IMG/VR virus record: IMGVR_UViG_3300003410_000471
Location: 1 to 54,007 of that record
Direction: 5' to 3' (one strand)
Length of the DNA: 54,007 nucleotides
Source: a virus
Numbering within the stretch: the first letter of the stretch is position 1; each line of letters starts with the position of its first letter. Shown here in pieces: positions 8,351-16,067 of the stretch. The notes under the pieces are model-generated. The model ran no database searches, was not told where the DNA came from, and saw nothing but the letters and a program-made list of their open reading frames with translations. A program made the position numbers and the translations under genes.

Positions 8351-9747
8351 AGTTTTCCTAAATTTTGTTCACTTGCTAAAGACTTACAATGATTCCAAAA
8401 ATTATCCATTTCAGGAAAAGTTTCTAAAAAGTTTGTATTTCTTCTACGATCCATCTCTGTAAACCAATTATAAAAATCTGCACGACCTTCTTGTACTCGG
8501 GTTTCGTCATAATTAGCTGTTGCAAAGTAATCTCGAACTCGACGAAACTTTTGATATTCTAACTCTGTAAATTTGGTCGGATCGTAATCGTCTTTGTTAT
8601 CGTTAATAAATTGTAAAATTTTATCAAAATACGGCAAAAATTCTTCTTTTGGTAAAATCATCATATCATACTGTAAAGGTTCTTTTAAATACGGTGTGTC
8701 AAATCTAATGCGCCGGCCATATCCTCCTGGATTCATTGTTGGTTGATATTTTGTTCGCCAGTCTAAAATCTTTTGTAAAAAATCTGTAAACGAAGTCACA
8801 CTTAAAATATTAAATGTACACATAATACTAACAGGTGCATTTGTAGTTGCTATATAGGTTTCTAAATTTTGTTCCCACAACTCTGTTTTAAGTCCAGTAC
8901 GAATATATTCGGCTTTTTTGCCCCAAGAGTCTAAACTTGAAAATAATTTAAAGTTTTTAATCTTTTTATTTTCCACTAGGCTTTTTACATTTGTTGCTAG
9001 TTTTTCTACAAGTGCTGGCTTAACACCTAGATTGCTATTTAAATTTAATTCTAATTTAGGCTTTGCTTCTTCTTGTAAAAGGTCAAATAGTCTCCAAGTA
9101 CTACGGTGCATCAAAGGTTCGCCGCCGGTGAGACGTAAAATGTTTAGTGTTTTACTAACTTCTGGCCACCATTTCCACCAAGCAGCAATATACGGATTTT
9201 CTTCTTCAGCATATGGTTTAAACCAGTCAACATTTAATGTATGATTTTTAACTGGCATTGGCCCGTGTTTTTTTATTTCTGCATCATACGAACTACTTGC
9301 CATAGGATGACAGTATCCACATTTAAAATTACATTCGTTACTAAACGCCAATTCAATATATTCAGGATTAATATTAAAATCCCAAGGACTATTAACAATT
9401 TCTTCTAATCTATGCTGATTATAAATGCCTGCATTACGTTCGTGCCTATCACTAATATGTGTATCACTAAGACCTTCAACATTCCAGCAGTATTGACAGC
9501 CTTTGGGCTTTTCGCCTACCAGCATTAAAGCACGTTCTTTTTTCTTTTCTATCGTATTATGAAGTGCAGAAGGATCCTTTTCAATTTCTTCAAGAGGTAT
9601 ATGATGAGGTGCTGGATGATAACAACTATGTGTGTCACCAGTATGCAAATAAATTGTAGTATGATGCCACTTTGCTAAACAGAAAGTAGGACTAATCTTA
9701 TTTGTAATCTCTTTAGTTTGTGTTATTCTGTCAGTTTCATTACTCAT
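8347..9747 (-). CDS. Radical SAM protein with N-terminal auxiliary cysteine motif (twitch-like), 466 residues
   Basis: Paralogue of the 506-residue radical SAM protein at 2573-4093. Core motif CNFKCGYC has cysteines 139, 143 and 146, and TGGEPLMH places GGEP at 208-211. The N-terminal auxiliary set is Cys23, Cys42 (HSCYHP), Cys84 and Cys87 (GCQYCW), at the same residue numbers as in the paralogue, so the first 87 residues align without a gap. The C-terminal RRRNTNFLETFPEMD element is also shared. The protein lies directly after the DGD glycosyltransferase gene (ATGA overlap) and before the epimerase, so the pair transferase plus radical SAM occurs twice in this cluster. Substrate unknown; modification of a sugar or of a lipid- or peptide-linked acceptor are both possible. 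Confidence 0.88.
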   Translation of the reverse strand: MSNETDRITQTKEITNKISPTFCLAKWHHTTIYLHTGDTHSCYHPAPHHIPLEEIEKDPSALHNTIEKKKERALMLVGEKPKGCQYCWNVEGLSDTHISDRHERNAGIYNQHRLEEIVNSPWDFNINPEYIELAFSNECNFKCGYCHPMASSSYDAEIKKHGPMPVKNHTLNVDWFKPYAEEENPYIAAWWKWWPEVSKTLNILRLTGGEPLMHRSTWRLFDLLQEEAKPKLELNLNSNLGVKPALVEKLATNVKSLVENKKIKNFKLFSSLDSWGKKAEYIRTGLKTELWEQNLETYIATTNAPVSIMCTFNILSVTSFTDFLQKILDWRTKYQPTMNPGGYGRRIRFDTPYLKEPLQYDMMILPKEEFLPYFDKILQFINDNKDDYDPTKFTELEYQKFRRVRDYFATANYDETRVQEGRADFYNWFTEMDRRRNTNFLETFPEMDNFWNHCKSLASEQNLGKL

Positions 9748-10661
9748 AGTTTTTCTATAAACCTTTGATTGTCAGTTCTTGACGGATGCTGGTACACTGC
9801 TTTAAAAAATTTACTTTGCTGTGCATCTAATGGTTGTTCTGCGATAGGTATATCTAGTTGACTGATTAACTTAATACCGTATTCTTCAATTTCATAATCG
9901 ACATCTTCAATTGATTCAAACGACACTTTCCATAAATCGTTCAAGTATTCAAAGTCACGTACTTGCACGTAATCCCAGTCTGTACACATTGTCATATACA
10001 ATCCTGCTCGTGTTCCAAGTATTGCCCAGTCACCGTTTTCTACATCTTTGCCTATCATACTCCATATGTATAGCCAGTGCAAGCAACGCCAGTGATTATT
10101 CTTTAGTTCTTCTTTTGAAATTCTTACGCCGCGATCAGTTGCAAGTTTAACACCTTCTCTAAAACCTGCTCTCCATGCTTGTGCAGGAGTTTCGTTGTTG
10201 TACACGTCAGAATAACAACTATTCATTTGAATGTATTGTGCATCCCAGCAAAAGTCTACTTGAGCATGTGCATTATCAGGGTCTGCATTTTCATGTGTTT
10301 TCATATTCAATACATACTCACGAGGCCAACATTTAAGTCCGCCGTTGCCGTACATTAGTCCATTAATCTCATTACGGCCGCACCAGCTGATAACAGTATT
10401 TTTCAAATCTGCATGTTCATCGAAGTCAATTTCTTGATTTAAAAAATCTTCACGTATACGGTTGTCACCGTCTACTGTAATAAATCTATCTGTCTCGCTT
10501 AGTTCTGCACAAGCTTTGTGTGCGGCGTCTGAGCCTTCTACACCGTGTACACGTTTAGCCCACGGAACTTTTTTACACAAGTCAGCGTAGTTTTTTTCTG
10601 CATTAGGTTCGTCATAACTAAGATAGATAATATCGTAGTCAATTGGTTTAAATTTTGCCAT
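9744..10661 (-). CDS. Glycosyltransferase-like protein (DGD motif), 305 residues
   Basis: A longer paralogue of the 224-residue protein at 1867-2541. It has IIYLSYDEPNAEKNY near residues 11-25, WAKRVHGVEG at 34-43, and ITVDGDN with DGD at 64-66, then an aromatic-rich middle and an AWRAGFREG element. This is consistent with a metal-dependent GT-A transferase, although I cannot name the CAZy family. The ATG at 10661 overlaps the stop of the preceding 446-residue gene by one base (TAATG); the stop overlaps the radical SAM start (ATGA). The tight coupling to a radical SAM gene suggests that both products act on the same acceptor. Confidence 0.72.
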   Translation of the reverse strand: MAKFKPIDYDIIYLSYDEPNAEKNYADLCKKVPWAKRVHGVEGSDAAHKACAELSETDRFITVDGDNRIREDFLNQEIDFDEHADLKNTVISWCGRNEINGLMYGNGGLKCWPREYVLNMKTHENADPDNAHAQVDFCWDAQYIQMNSCYSDVYNNETPAQAWRAGFREGVKLATDRGVRISKEELKNNHWRCLHWLYIWSMIGKDVENGDWAILGTRAGLYMTMCTDWDYVQVRDFEYLNDLWKVSFESIEDVDYEIEEYGIKLISQLDIPIAEQPLDAQQSKFFKAVYQHPSRTDNQRFIEKL

Positions 10662-12001
10662 TATATAATCTCATGAGCATAACTTTCAAAATATTTTGCT
10701 GTGTATATACTTACATCAGTATCACTACTTTCAGACTCGAATATGAACGGAATTGCCGTTAGACTATCTGATAATAATTCTCCAACAGTAAATTCTAGAC
10801 TTCTAAAAAGTACATTTGGATCATATTTTGATGTTACACTAAAATATAATACTTCCGTAGGTTTATATCCACTAGTTAATAGGAATTTTTTAGTATGTGG
10901 ATTTAATAAAATACTCCAATAATTTCCAAAAGTGTTTTGTTGAATAATTATGTCGTATTCTTTATCAACTTGTACTTGATGAAGTTGTTTTCCTGATAGA
11001 ATAATTTGTCCATTTTTTAAATTTACCGGCATATGCAAGTCTAATTGTATATCTCGATATGTAATTTTTTCAGTTAAGTCAACTAAATCAACTTCTGCAC
11101 ACATATCATCAACATAATACAAAAGTGTAGTAGGATTAGAATAGAAAAAGATACTTGTTTTATCTTTACTAAAATCCTGCATTACAAGTTGTATGCTGTA
11201 TATACTGTTATCGTTAAGTACAACGTCTCCAGGAGTAATAGTTTTAACTACCGGAAGTTTTTTATTTGCATCTGAATATAATTTTACATTGCTAACAACA
11301 ATTTCTGCATTATCCATAGTAAATTCAGTATATGCTGGTTGATCTTCTAAGAGTCTATAAACTACTCCGTTAATCCAAACATGCTGTCCTGACAAATGAG
11401 ATAATTCCTTATACCAAACATCTACGTGTATACCCACGTATTCTGGAATCATGGTTAGTTTTTCTGCTGAATGGGTTTGTGTAGGCAACGAAGTTATTAG
11501 TACGTCCTCTACAAAAAGAATATGTTCATCTTTGTCAAATACCTCAGAAGGAACTAGATCTGTCTTTAATTTATAAACATTATCTTTAAACCAAACACAC
11601 TGGTTTTTACTATAACTATGATTATCGTTATACATATAAATGTCAACACCATCGTAAACTTTTTCTATAGAAAAATGCTCATCATGTGTATGCTTAATTA
11701 CAGGCAATTGATAACACATTGTATCAGCTGTTCGATGAGAGTCGTCGTATGCTACTTCTTTTAGTCTTATTTCTTTAACACTGACATCATAAAAAATAGC
11801 ATACTCATCTGTACGGCGTTCGCCAGTAAGTATAGACTGAACTTCGTTCGTATCAATAGGAAAAATCTTGTACTCTTCATCAGGAATATTCTTACTGCTA
11901 ATTTTGTATATTTTTCCGTTATCGCTGTCATAATAGACATAGGATTTTGTCCTATCACTGCTAACTTGTATTCTTTTAATTAAATTTTGTAAATCAGACA
12001 T
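10661..12001 (-). CDS. Unknown repeat-containing protein, 446 residues
   Basis: I do not recognise this protein. It is rich in beta-forming residues (V, I, Y, T) and has no evident signal peptide or membrane segment. A degenerate unit recurs about every 55-105 residues, each centred on a short G/N-x-x-V/I-Y-x-hydrophobic strand: near residue 28 (NGKIYKI), 135 (CVWFKDNVYKL), 205 (GQHVWINGVVYRL), 260 (VVLNDNSIYSI) and 330 (NGQIILSGKQL). This suggests a string of small beta domains, such as a binding or adhesin-like scaffold. It lies between glycosyltransferase genes, overlapping the upstream one by 8 bases and the downstream one by 1. It could be an acceptor or scaffold for the transferases, or a virion protein; neither is shown. 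Confidence 0.6.
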   Translation of the reverse strand: MSDLQNLIKRIQVSSDRTKSYVYYDSDNGKIYKISSKNIPDEEYKIFPIDTNEVQSILTGERRTDEYAIFYDVSVKEIRLKEVAYDDSHRTADTMCYQLPVIKHTHDEHFSIEKVYDGVDIYMYNDNHSYSKNQCVWFKDNVYKLKTDLVPSEVFDKDEHILFVEDVLITSLPTQTHSAEKLTMIPEYVGIHVDVWYKELSHLSGQHVWINGVVYRLLEDQPAYTEFTMDNAEIVVSNVKLYSDANKKLPVVKTITPGDVVLNDNSIYSIQLVMQDFSKDKTSIFFYSNPTTLLYYVDDMCAEVDLVDLTEKITYRDIQLDLHMPVNLKNGQIILSGKQLHQVQVDKEYDIIIQQNTFGNYWSILLNPHTKKFLLTSGYKPTEVLYFSVTSKYDPNVLFRSLEFTVGELLSDSLTAIPFIFESESSDTDVSIYTAKYFESYAHEII

Positions 12002-12836
12002 TTGTTAGACTCCTGTATCTTTCTATTGCAGGCGATTTTGTTACGAAGTCATTTTCAGTATAGTGCAGAATTCCTGTTTGTGCATAATTGCCTATTTTTA
12101 TACTACCATCTTTAGAAATATACACACCTACACGATCTTGCCAGCTAGATTGTATTTCATTCCATCCTTGGCAGTAAGGTTTCATATGTGTAAAATTAGG
12201 AAACTTAGCAATTTTATTTGTAATTGCATCTTCACAATCTAGTATACTAGTAACGATAGCAGCACATACATCAATACTTAGATGTGTAGGGCGAGATGTA
12301 GCCACTAAATGTTGTTCGTAAAACGCTTGCCAATTGTTTACTATTAGTTCTAACCAAGCATAAAACTCTTGTGCAAATTTGCATTTCTTAAAATAATGAA
12401 ATCCGCTAAACAAGTTTGGTAAATTGTTTTCTATAAATGTTTTTCTATAGTAACTAGTATCTGCTGCTTCGCCTCTATAATTTAGTACATTGCTAACAAA
12501 AAACATTTCATAATTAGACAAAAACTTCCACCACATGTCAATGTTTTGTAACACTAACATATCTGTATCCATTACAATTGTTTCGTCATACGGACTAGCA
12601 TGATATAATTTCCATCTATTTTCAATTTTCCAGTCAGTGTCTTTGGCTGCATCGTTAAACGGAATAGGAATAATTTTATCAAAGAGTTTTTGATATTCTT
12701 CTGGCACAATATTATTTGTTACTAAACTAATAGGAGTATCATTATGCGCTCGTAAACTCATTGCTAATAATGATGCTTGTTCAACGTAGTTGTCTATTTC
12801 ATTATTTTGCGCAAGAACCATTATACCTTTACTCAC
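11994..12836 (-). CDS. GT8-like glycosyltransferase A (DTD motif), GTG start
   Basis: A 280-residue GT-A type transferase. Helical and strand pattern plus YDETIVMDTDML, with the metal- and nucleotide-sugar-binding DTD at 90-92, resemble glycogenin/GT8-like phage transferases. The start is a GTG at 12836: beginning there gives MSKGIMVLAQNN, which aligns with MSKGVFLIARNN of the adjacent paralogue, whereas the first in-frame ATG would remove these residues. The gene overlaps its upstream paralogue by 8 bases through the same GAGTAA arrangement seen at the next junction upstream. The two transferases look like an old tandem duplication now well diverged. Donor sugar and acceptor unknown. Confidence 0.75.
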   Translation of the reverse strand: MSKGIMVLAQNNEIDNYVEQASLLAMSLRAHNDTPISLVTNNIVPEEYQKLFDKIIPIPFNDAAKDTDWKIENRWKLYHASPYDETIVMDTDMLVLQNIDMWWKFLSNYEMFFVSNVLNYRGEAADTSYYRKTFIENNLPNLFSGFHYFKKCKFAQEFYAWLELIVNNWQAFYEQHLVATSRPTHLSIDVCAAIVTSILDCEDAITNKIAKFPNFTHMKPYCQGWNEIQSSWQDRVGVYISKDGSIKIGNYAQTGILHYTENDFVTKSPAIERYRSLTNV

Positions 12837-13680
12837 CAGTGAACTCCTTATCGATAATTCTATTAAGACTAATTTTATTCATGACATGAATTGTTTGTCC
12901 TTGTGTTTTTAATGCTGTGTATTCTCCAAGATAGTCTTCCTTTTCTACTAAAAACAGCATTTCATCATCTACAAGTTTCCACAAAATGTCTTTATCTGTA
13001 GTATACAACATAGTTCCTGGTAGTTGTTGTGCAAAATCTCCCTTTGTAAAGCCATTTAACATATGTATAGCGATACTAAATGCAAAATCATTCCTAAACA
13101 AACTAGAAGTAATTTGATATGCCCTTCTATAATGATTCCATTCTTGCTCTATATGAGCAACAAGATCAAAAAACACTTTGTTTATTTCTGTTTTTCTAAA
13201 AAACACAACAGTAGCCCAGTAAAAGTCGACACTAGGATCACTTATTTTATCAAATTCAGTTTCGTCTCTAACTTTTGCAATATCGCTGGAGTTTTTATAA
13301 ATTAAAAAATCTGAGGTAGAATTAAAACAATCTTTCAACAAACTGTTTGATACAATATAATCTGTATCCATTAATAGAGTTTCGTCATATGGCGTAAGGT
13401 CATATACACTTGCACGATTATTATTTTTAAAGTTAGCTGTTTTTTTAGTCAAGCCGCCGTCGAAAAAATATCGCATATTAGATGCGCTGGTATACTCTAA
13501 TTCGATAATATTATCAAAGTCATCAGTGCCGAATGTTGTGGTTAGATATTCAGCACTATCAGTAGCAACTGTTACCGGAATATCTAAATATTTTTTTATA
13601 CGCTTTGCAAGAAATACTGCTTGTTTAACATAGTCAATATGTCCATTATTTCGTGCAATTAAAAATACACCTTTACTCAT
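12829..13680 (-). CDS. GT8-like glycosyltransferase B (DTD motif)
   Basis: A 283-residue paralogue of the protein at 11994-12836. It begins MSKGVFLIARNN and has PYDETLLMDTDYIV with DTD at 105-107, the GT-A metal site. An insertion of about 15 residues separates the N-terminus from the DTD relative to the other copy. The ATG at 13680 lies inside ATGAGTAA, where the TAA terminates the upstream 116-residue gene, an 8-base overlap. It is the first transferase after the sigma70-type promoter at 14050-14078. It is expected to be cytoplasmic and to add a sugar to a cell or phage acceptor not identified here. Confidence 0.75.
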   Translation of the reverse strand: MSKGVFLIARNNGHIDYVKQAVFLAKRIKKYLDIPVTVATDSAEYLTTTFGTDDFDNIIELEYTSASNMRYFFDGGLTKKTANFKNNNRASVYDLTPYDETLLMDTDYIVSNSLLKDCFNSTSDFLIYKNSSDIAKVRDETEFDKISDPSVDFYWATVVFFRKTEINKVFFDLVAHIEQEWNHYRRAYQITSSLFRNDFAFSIAIHMLNGFTKGDFAQQLPGTMLYTTDKDILWKLVDDEMLFLVEKEDYLGEYTALKTQGQTIHVMNKISLNRIIDKEFTGE

Positions 13681-14023
13681 AATTGACTAGTTTCTCTACA
13701 CTTCTATTCTTTTTAAGTTTAGCATATGCAGTATAATAGCTGTTAGATGCTACAGTGTATTTGTTTATAATTTCGCCATAAAATTCTTCAAGATTTTCAA
13801 TCATACACGGAATATTATTGTCATCAGTAATTACAACTTCGTCTTGATCAGCAGATACCATTGCACTTACAAAGGTAATTAGTTCACGAGTAAGCGTAAA
13901 CTGTGATCCTTTGTAAAAATGAATTAATTCTTCTTGATATTTTTCTGCTAACAGTCTTTTTTGATTATTGAGGGTTAGCATATAATTAGAAAAGTCTAGT
14001 GCTTTTTCTAAACGTTCGTCCAT
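13673..14023 (-). CDS. Conserved phage hypothetical protein, 116 residues
   Basis: A small, mostly helical, acidic protein opening MDERLEKALDFSNYMLTLNNQK and ending NRSVEKLVNYE. It resembles small hypothetical proteins seen in other marine T4-like phages, but no function is known to me. It is the first gene of the minus-strand run that continues to base 1. An AGGAG Shine-Dalgarno at 14031-14035 lies 7 bases before the ATG at 14023, the clearest ribosome-binding site of the run, and a near-consensus sigma70-type promoter lies just upstream. Being first behind a strong promoter suggests it is the most abundantly expressed product of the run. Confidence 0.8.
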   Translation of the reverse strand: MDERLEKALDFSNYMLTLNNQKRLLAEKYQEELIHFYKGSQFTLTRELITFVSAMVSADQDEVVITDDNNIPCMIENLEEFYGEIINKYTVASNSYYTAYAKLKKNRSVEKLVNYE

Positions 14024-14049
14024 AGTTAAACTCCTAGTTTATTGTTACT

Positions 14050-14078
14050 AGTATATATTAAGTTTTAGGATTTGTCAA
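14050..14078 (-). promoter_or_regulatory. Strong sigma70-type promoter for the sugar-modification run
   Basis: On the minus strand TTGACA (14078-14073, consensus) is followed by 17 bases and TATACT (14055-14050). Expected transcription start is about 14043, 20 bases before the ATG of the 116-residue gene. It sits in the short gap after the last structural gene, so it gives the cluster 14023 to 1 its own host-RNA-polymerase promoter. Confidence 0.88.
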
Positions 14079-14089
14079 GTGGAGTTTGG

Positions 14090-15073
14090 TTAAGAAAGGG
14101 TACGTATAGTAGTACCTACAGGTACATTATCAATCACAACTGCATCGTGTAATACACCATTGATTGTTACTTGGCTATCAGGAGTCGCTGTTTCTACAAC
14201 ACTATTAAATGTTCCAAATACCGGTTCGTCGATGCCATAAGTAGGATCATTTGGCGCACCATCTACAAATTCTACTTTAAATTGTATAGCAGACGTATCA
14301 TCTCCTGTGGCATATTCAGCAGCGTATATATTATATCTATTTCTAGCATACACTGCTCCGCCTGTTCTAGAATACAACAACTGATAACTTGATGTTAGAT
14401 CATAATTTCCAAGATTTGATCCAGTACCAATTCCTGCATTATTAATAGTTTCTGTTGCCTTAAAGCTCGTCGAACCCATTGCATTTAATATCGATTGCCA
14501 ATCAACTGTTTTAGCTTGACTTCCTGTATAACCTACATTAGCACTAATTCTAATTTGGCCTCCGGCATTGAAAAAGTGTCTGCGTTCAATAGCAGTATTA
14601 AATGTTATTGTAAAAATGTGAGAAATAGCACTAACCCAGGTAGTTGTATCTGGGCGTGTGCTGGATGCTGCTGAGACTGCTGCAATTGTTAAATTATTAG
14701 GATCTACAATTAATTTATCTGTATTAATATTAGTTGCTAAAGATTCTAACCCTTGTACATACGCTTCTTCAATTTTGTCAGCGTTTGCCAAGTTTGTGTC
14801 GTAATCTCCAATTACAAATTCATCAATTGTAACGGCGGCGCCCACTTGGTGGAATCTAGTTCTTACTAAGTCAATATATAAATCTTCATAATCTTGAGCA
14901 GTAATTTTATCAGCATCGGCTGGAGAAGTTACCGAACGTGTACCAACTACGCTATTAGTGCTGAATAATTGCCCGTAACCAAACTCAGGAGAGGCAGTAT
15001 TAGATTCACCTAGAATTAAATTTACATTATCTCGGAGAGTATTATATCTACTGGCTAATATTGTTGTTGGCAT
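14090..15073 (-). CDS. Virion structural protein, 327 residues (paralogue of the next gene)
   Basis: A beta-rich protein without transmembrane segments, similar to structural proteins found beside tail fibres in marine T4-like phages. It shares with the neighbour at 15135-16058 an N-terminal helix (ASRYNTLRDNVNLILG versus AARINNLQSSIALILG), an (R)FHQVG/(R)VHQVG element, and a central block: RR(H/F)FFN(A/T)GG(Q/E)IR(I/L)SAN, a DW segment, then (L/I)GNYDLTSSYQ-type and NIY(A/T) elements. I place the start at ATG 15073; the frame extends one codon further to a TTG at 15076. A late promoter motif lies at 15098-15105. It probably decorates the tail or fibre base; the exact position in the virion is unknown. 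Confidence 0.75.
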   Translation of the reverse strand: MPTTILASRYNTLRDNVNLILGESNTASPEFGYGQLFSTNSVVGTRSVTSPADADKITAQDYEDLYIDLVRTRFHQVGAAVTIDEFVIGDYDTNLANADKIEEAYVQGLESLATNINTDKLIVDPNNLTIAAVSAASSTRPDTTTWVSAISHIFTITFNTAIERRHFFNAGGQIRISANVGYTGSQAKTVDWQSILNAMGSTSFKATETINNAGIGTGSNLGNYDLTSSYQLLYSRTGGAVYARNRYNIYAAEYATGDDTSAIQFKVEFVDGAPNDPTYGIDEPVFGTFNSVVETATPDSQVTINGVLHDAVVIDNVPVGTTIRTLS

Positions 15074-15097
15074 CAATTATCTCTTTACTGTTAAGTA

Positions 15098-15105
15098 TAT
15101 TTATT
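15098..15105 (-). promoter_or_regulatory. T4-type late promoter motif AATAAATA
   Basis: The minus-strand octamer AATAAATA matches the late promoter element recognised by gp55-type sigma factors (TATAAATA in T4, NATAAATA in marine relatives). It lies 24 bases upstream of the ATG at 15073, in an intergenic gap of 61 bases, with the start codon preceded by AAGAGA. Confidence 0.65.
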
Positions 15106-15134
15106 TAAAAAATATTTAGAAAATTAAATGCTGA

Positions 15135-16058
15135 TTATGTCAATGTCTGACTATTAAAATATGCAGGAGCAGGAACTGTTACGTCACCGTTAGCACGGTA
15201 ATGTTGTAGTACACTTTCTAGTCTGCCGTCAACATTATTGTCAATGTTGTTATCAAACACTACATCATTGAACTCAACTCTAAAAATAATACGTGTATCG
15301 ATATCCGAACGTGCTTTAACAGTGTAAATATTGCCTGCGTATATTGCACTATATGTGCCTGATCCTATTTTTTGATATATATCTTGATACGAGGCTGTTA
15401 AACTATAGTTGCCAATTGATGTGCCGCCGCCTGTTGTTGAAGTTGTAGAGTCTGAACCAAATTTAATTGTTCCTACTTGAGAACATAACTGGCTCCAATC
15501 TAGACCTTTAGGAGTACTTGCGCTAGTGTTATTAGCACTTAATCTAATTTCTCCGCCTGTGTTAAAAAAGAATCGTCTAGCAGATGCAGAAGAGAAAGTA
15601 ACTTGAATTTCGTGTACTATTAACCCGTTCCAAGAACTTGATCTTACATTAGATATACCAGGTTCTAAAGCAGCTTGACTAGGATGTATCAATGCTTTAT
15701 CTGCTTGCACCTGTGTCATTAAATTTTCAAAATCTACAATTCCTTTTTTAATACCGTCTGGATCAATTGATGTTACGCCATCATTATCTATAAAAGAACT
15801 TGTATTTTCAGCAACAATATTTAAATTTTGTAAAACTTCAGCAATTCCAATATCGCCAGGACCTACTTGGTGTACTCTTGCTTTAAGAATGTCAGTATAA
15901 ATGGCATTCATATCCGCTGCTTCAACTACATCACCTGTATTAGAAACTGGAACACTAGTAACTACTTGTCCGTATCCGTTTTGTCCGGAGCCATTGCCTA
16001 ATATAAGTGCAATGCTTGATTGCAAGTTGTTAATTCGTGCTGCTGTAATATCTGCCAT
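15135..16058 (-). CDS. Virion structural protein, 307 residues (paralogue of the preceding entry)
   Basis: Starts MADITAARINNLQSSIALILGNGSG, has RVHQVGPGDI at about 74-83, and a central block RRFFFNTGGEIRLSAN followed by LDWSQL and GNYSLTASYQ that matches the 327-residue protein next door. The C-terminal thirds differ, so the pair shares a mounting or core domain with divergent tips. An AAGGA Shine-Dalgarno lies 6 bases before the ATG at 16058. It follows the 494-residue fibre gene by only 9 bases and is likely transcribed with it from the late promoter at 17580-17587. A role as a fibre-associated or baseplate-peripheral protein is inferred from position. Confidence 0.75.
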   Translation of the reverse strand: MADITAARINNLQSSIALILGNGSGQNGYGQVVTSVPVSNTGDVVEAADMNAIYTDILKARVHQVGPGDIGIAEVLQNLNIVAENTSSFIDNDGVTSIDPDGIKKGIVDFENLMTQVQADKALIHPSQAALEPGISNVRSSSWNGLIVHEIQVTFSSASARRFFFNTGGEIRLSANNTSASTPKGLDWSQLCSQVGTIKFGSDSTTSTTGGGTSIGNYSLTASYQDIYQKIGSGTYSAIYAGNIYTVKARSDIDTRIIFRVEFNDVVFDNNIDNNVDGRLESVLQHYRANGDVTVPAPAYFNSQTLT

Positions 16059-16067
16059 GATGATTCC

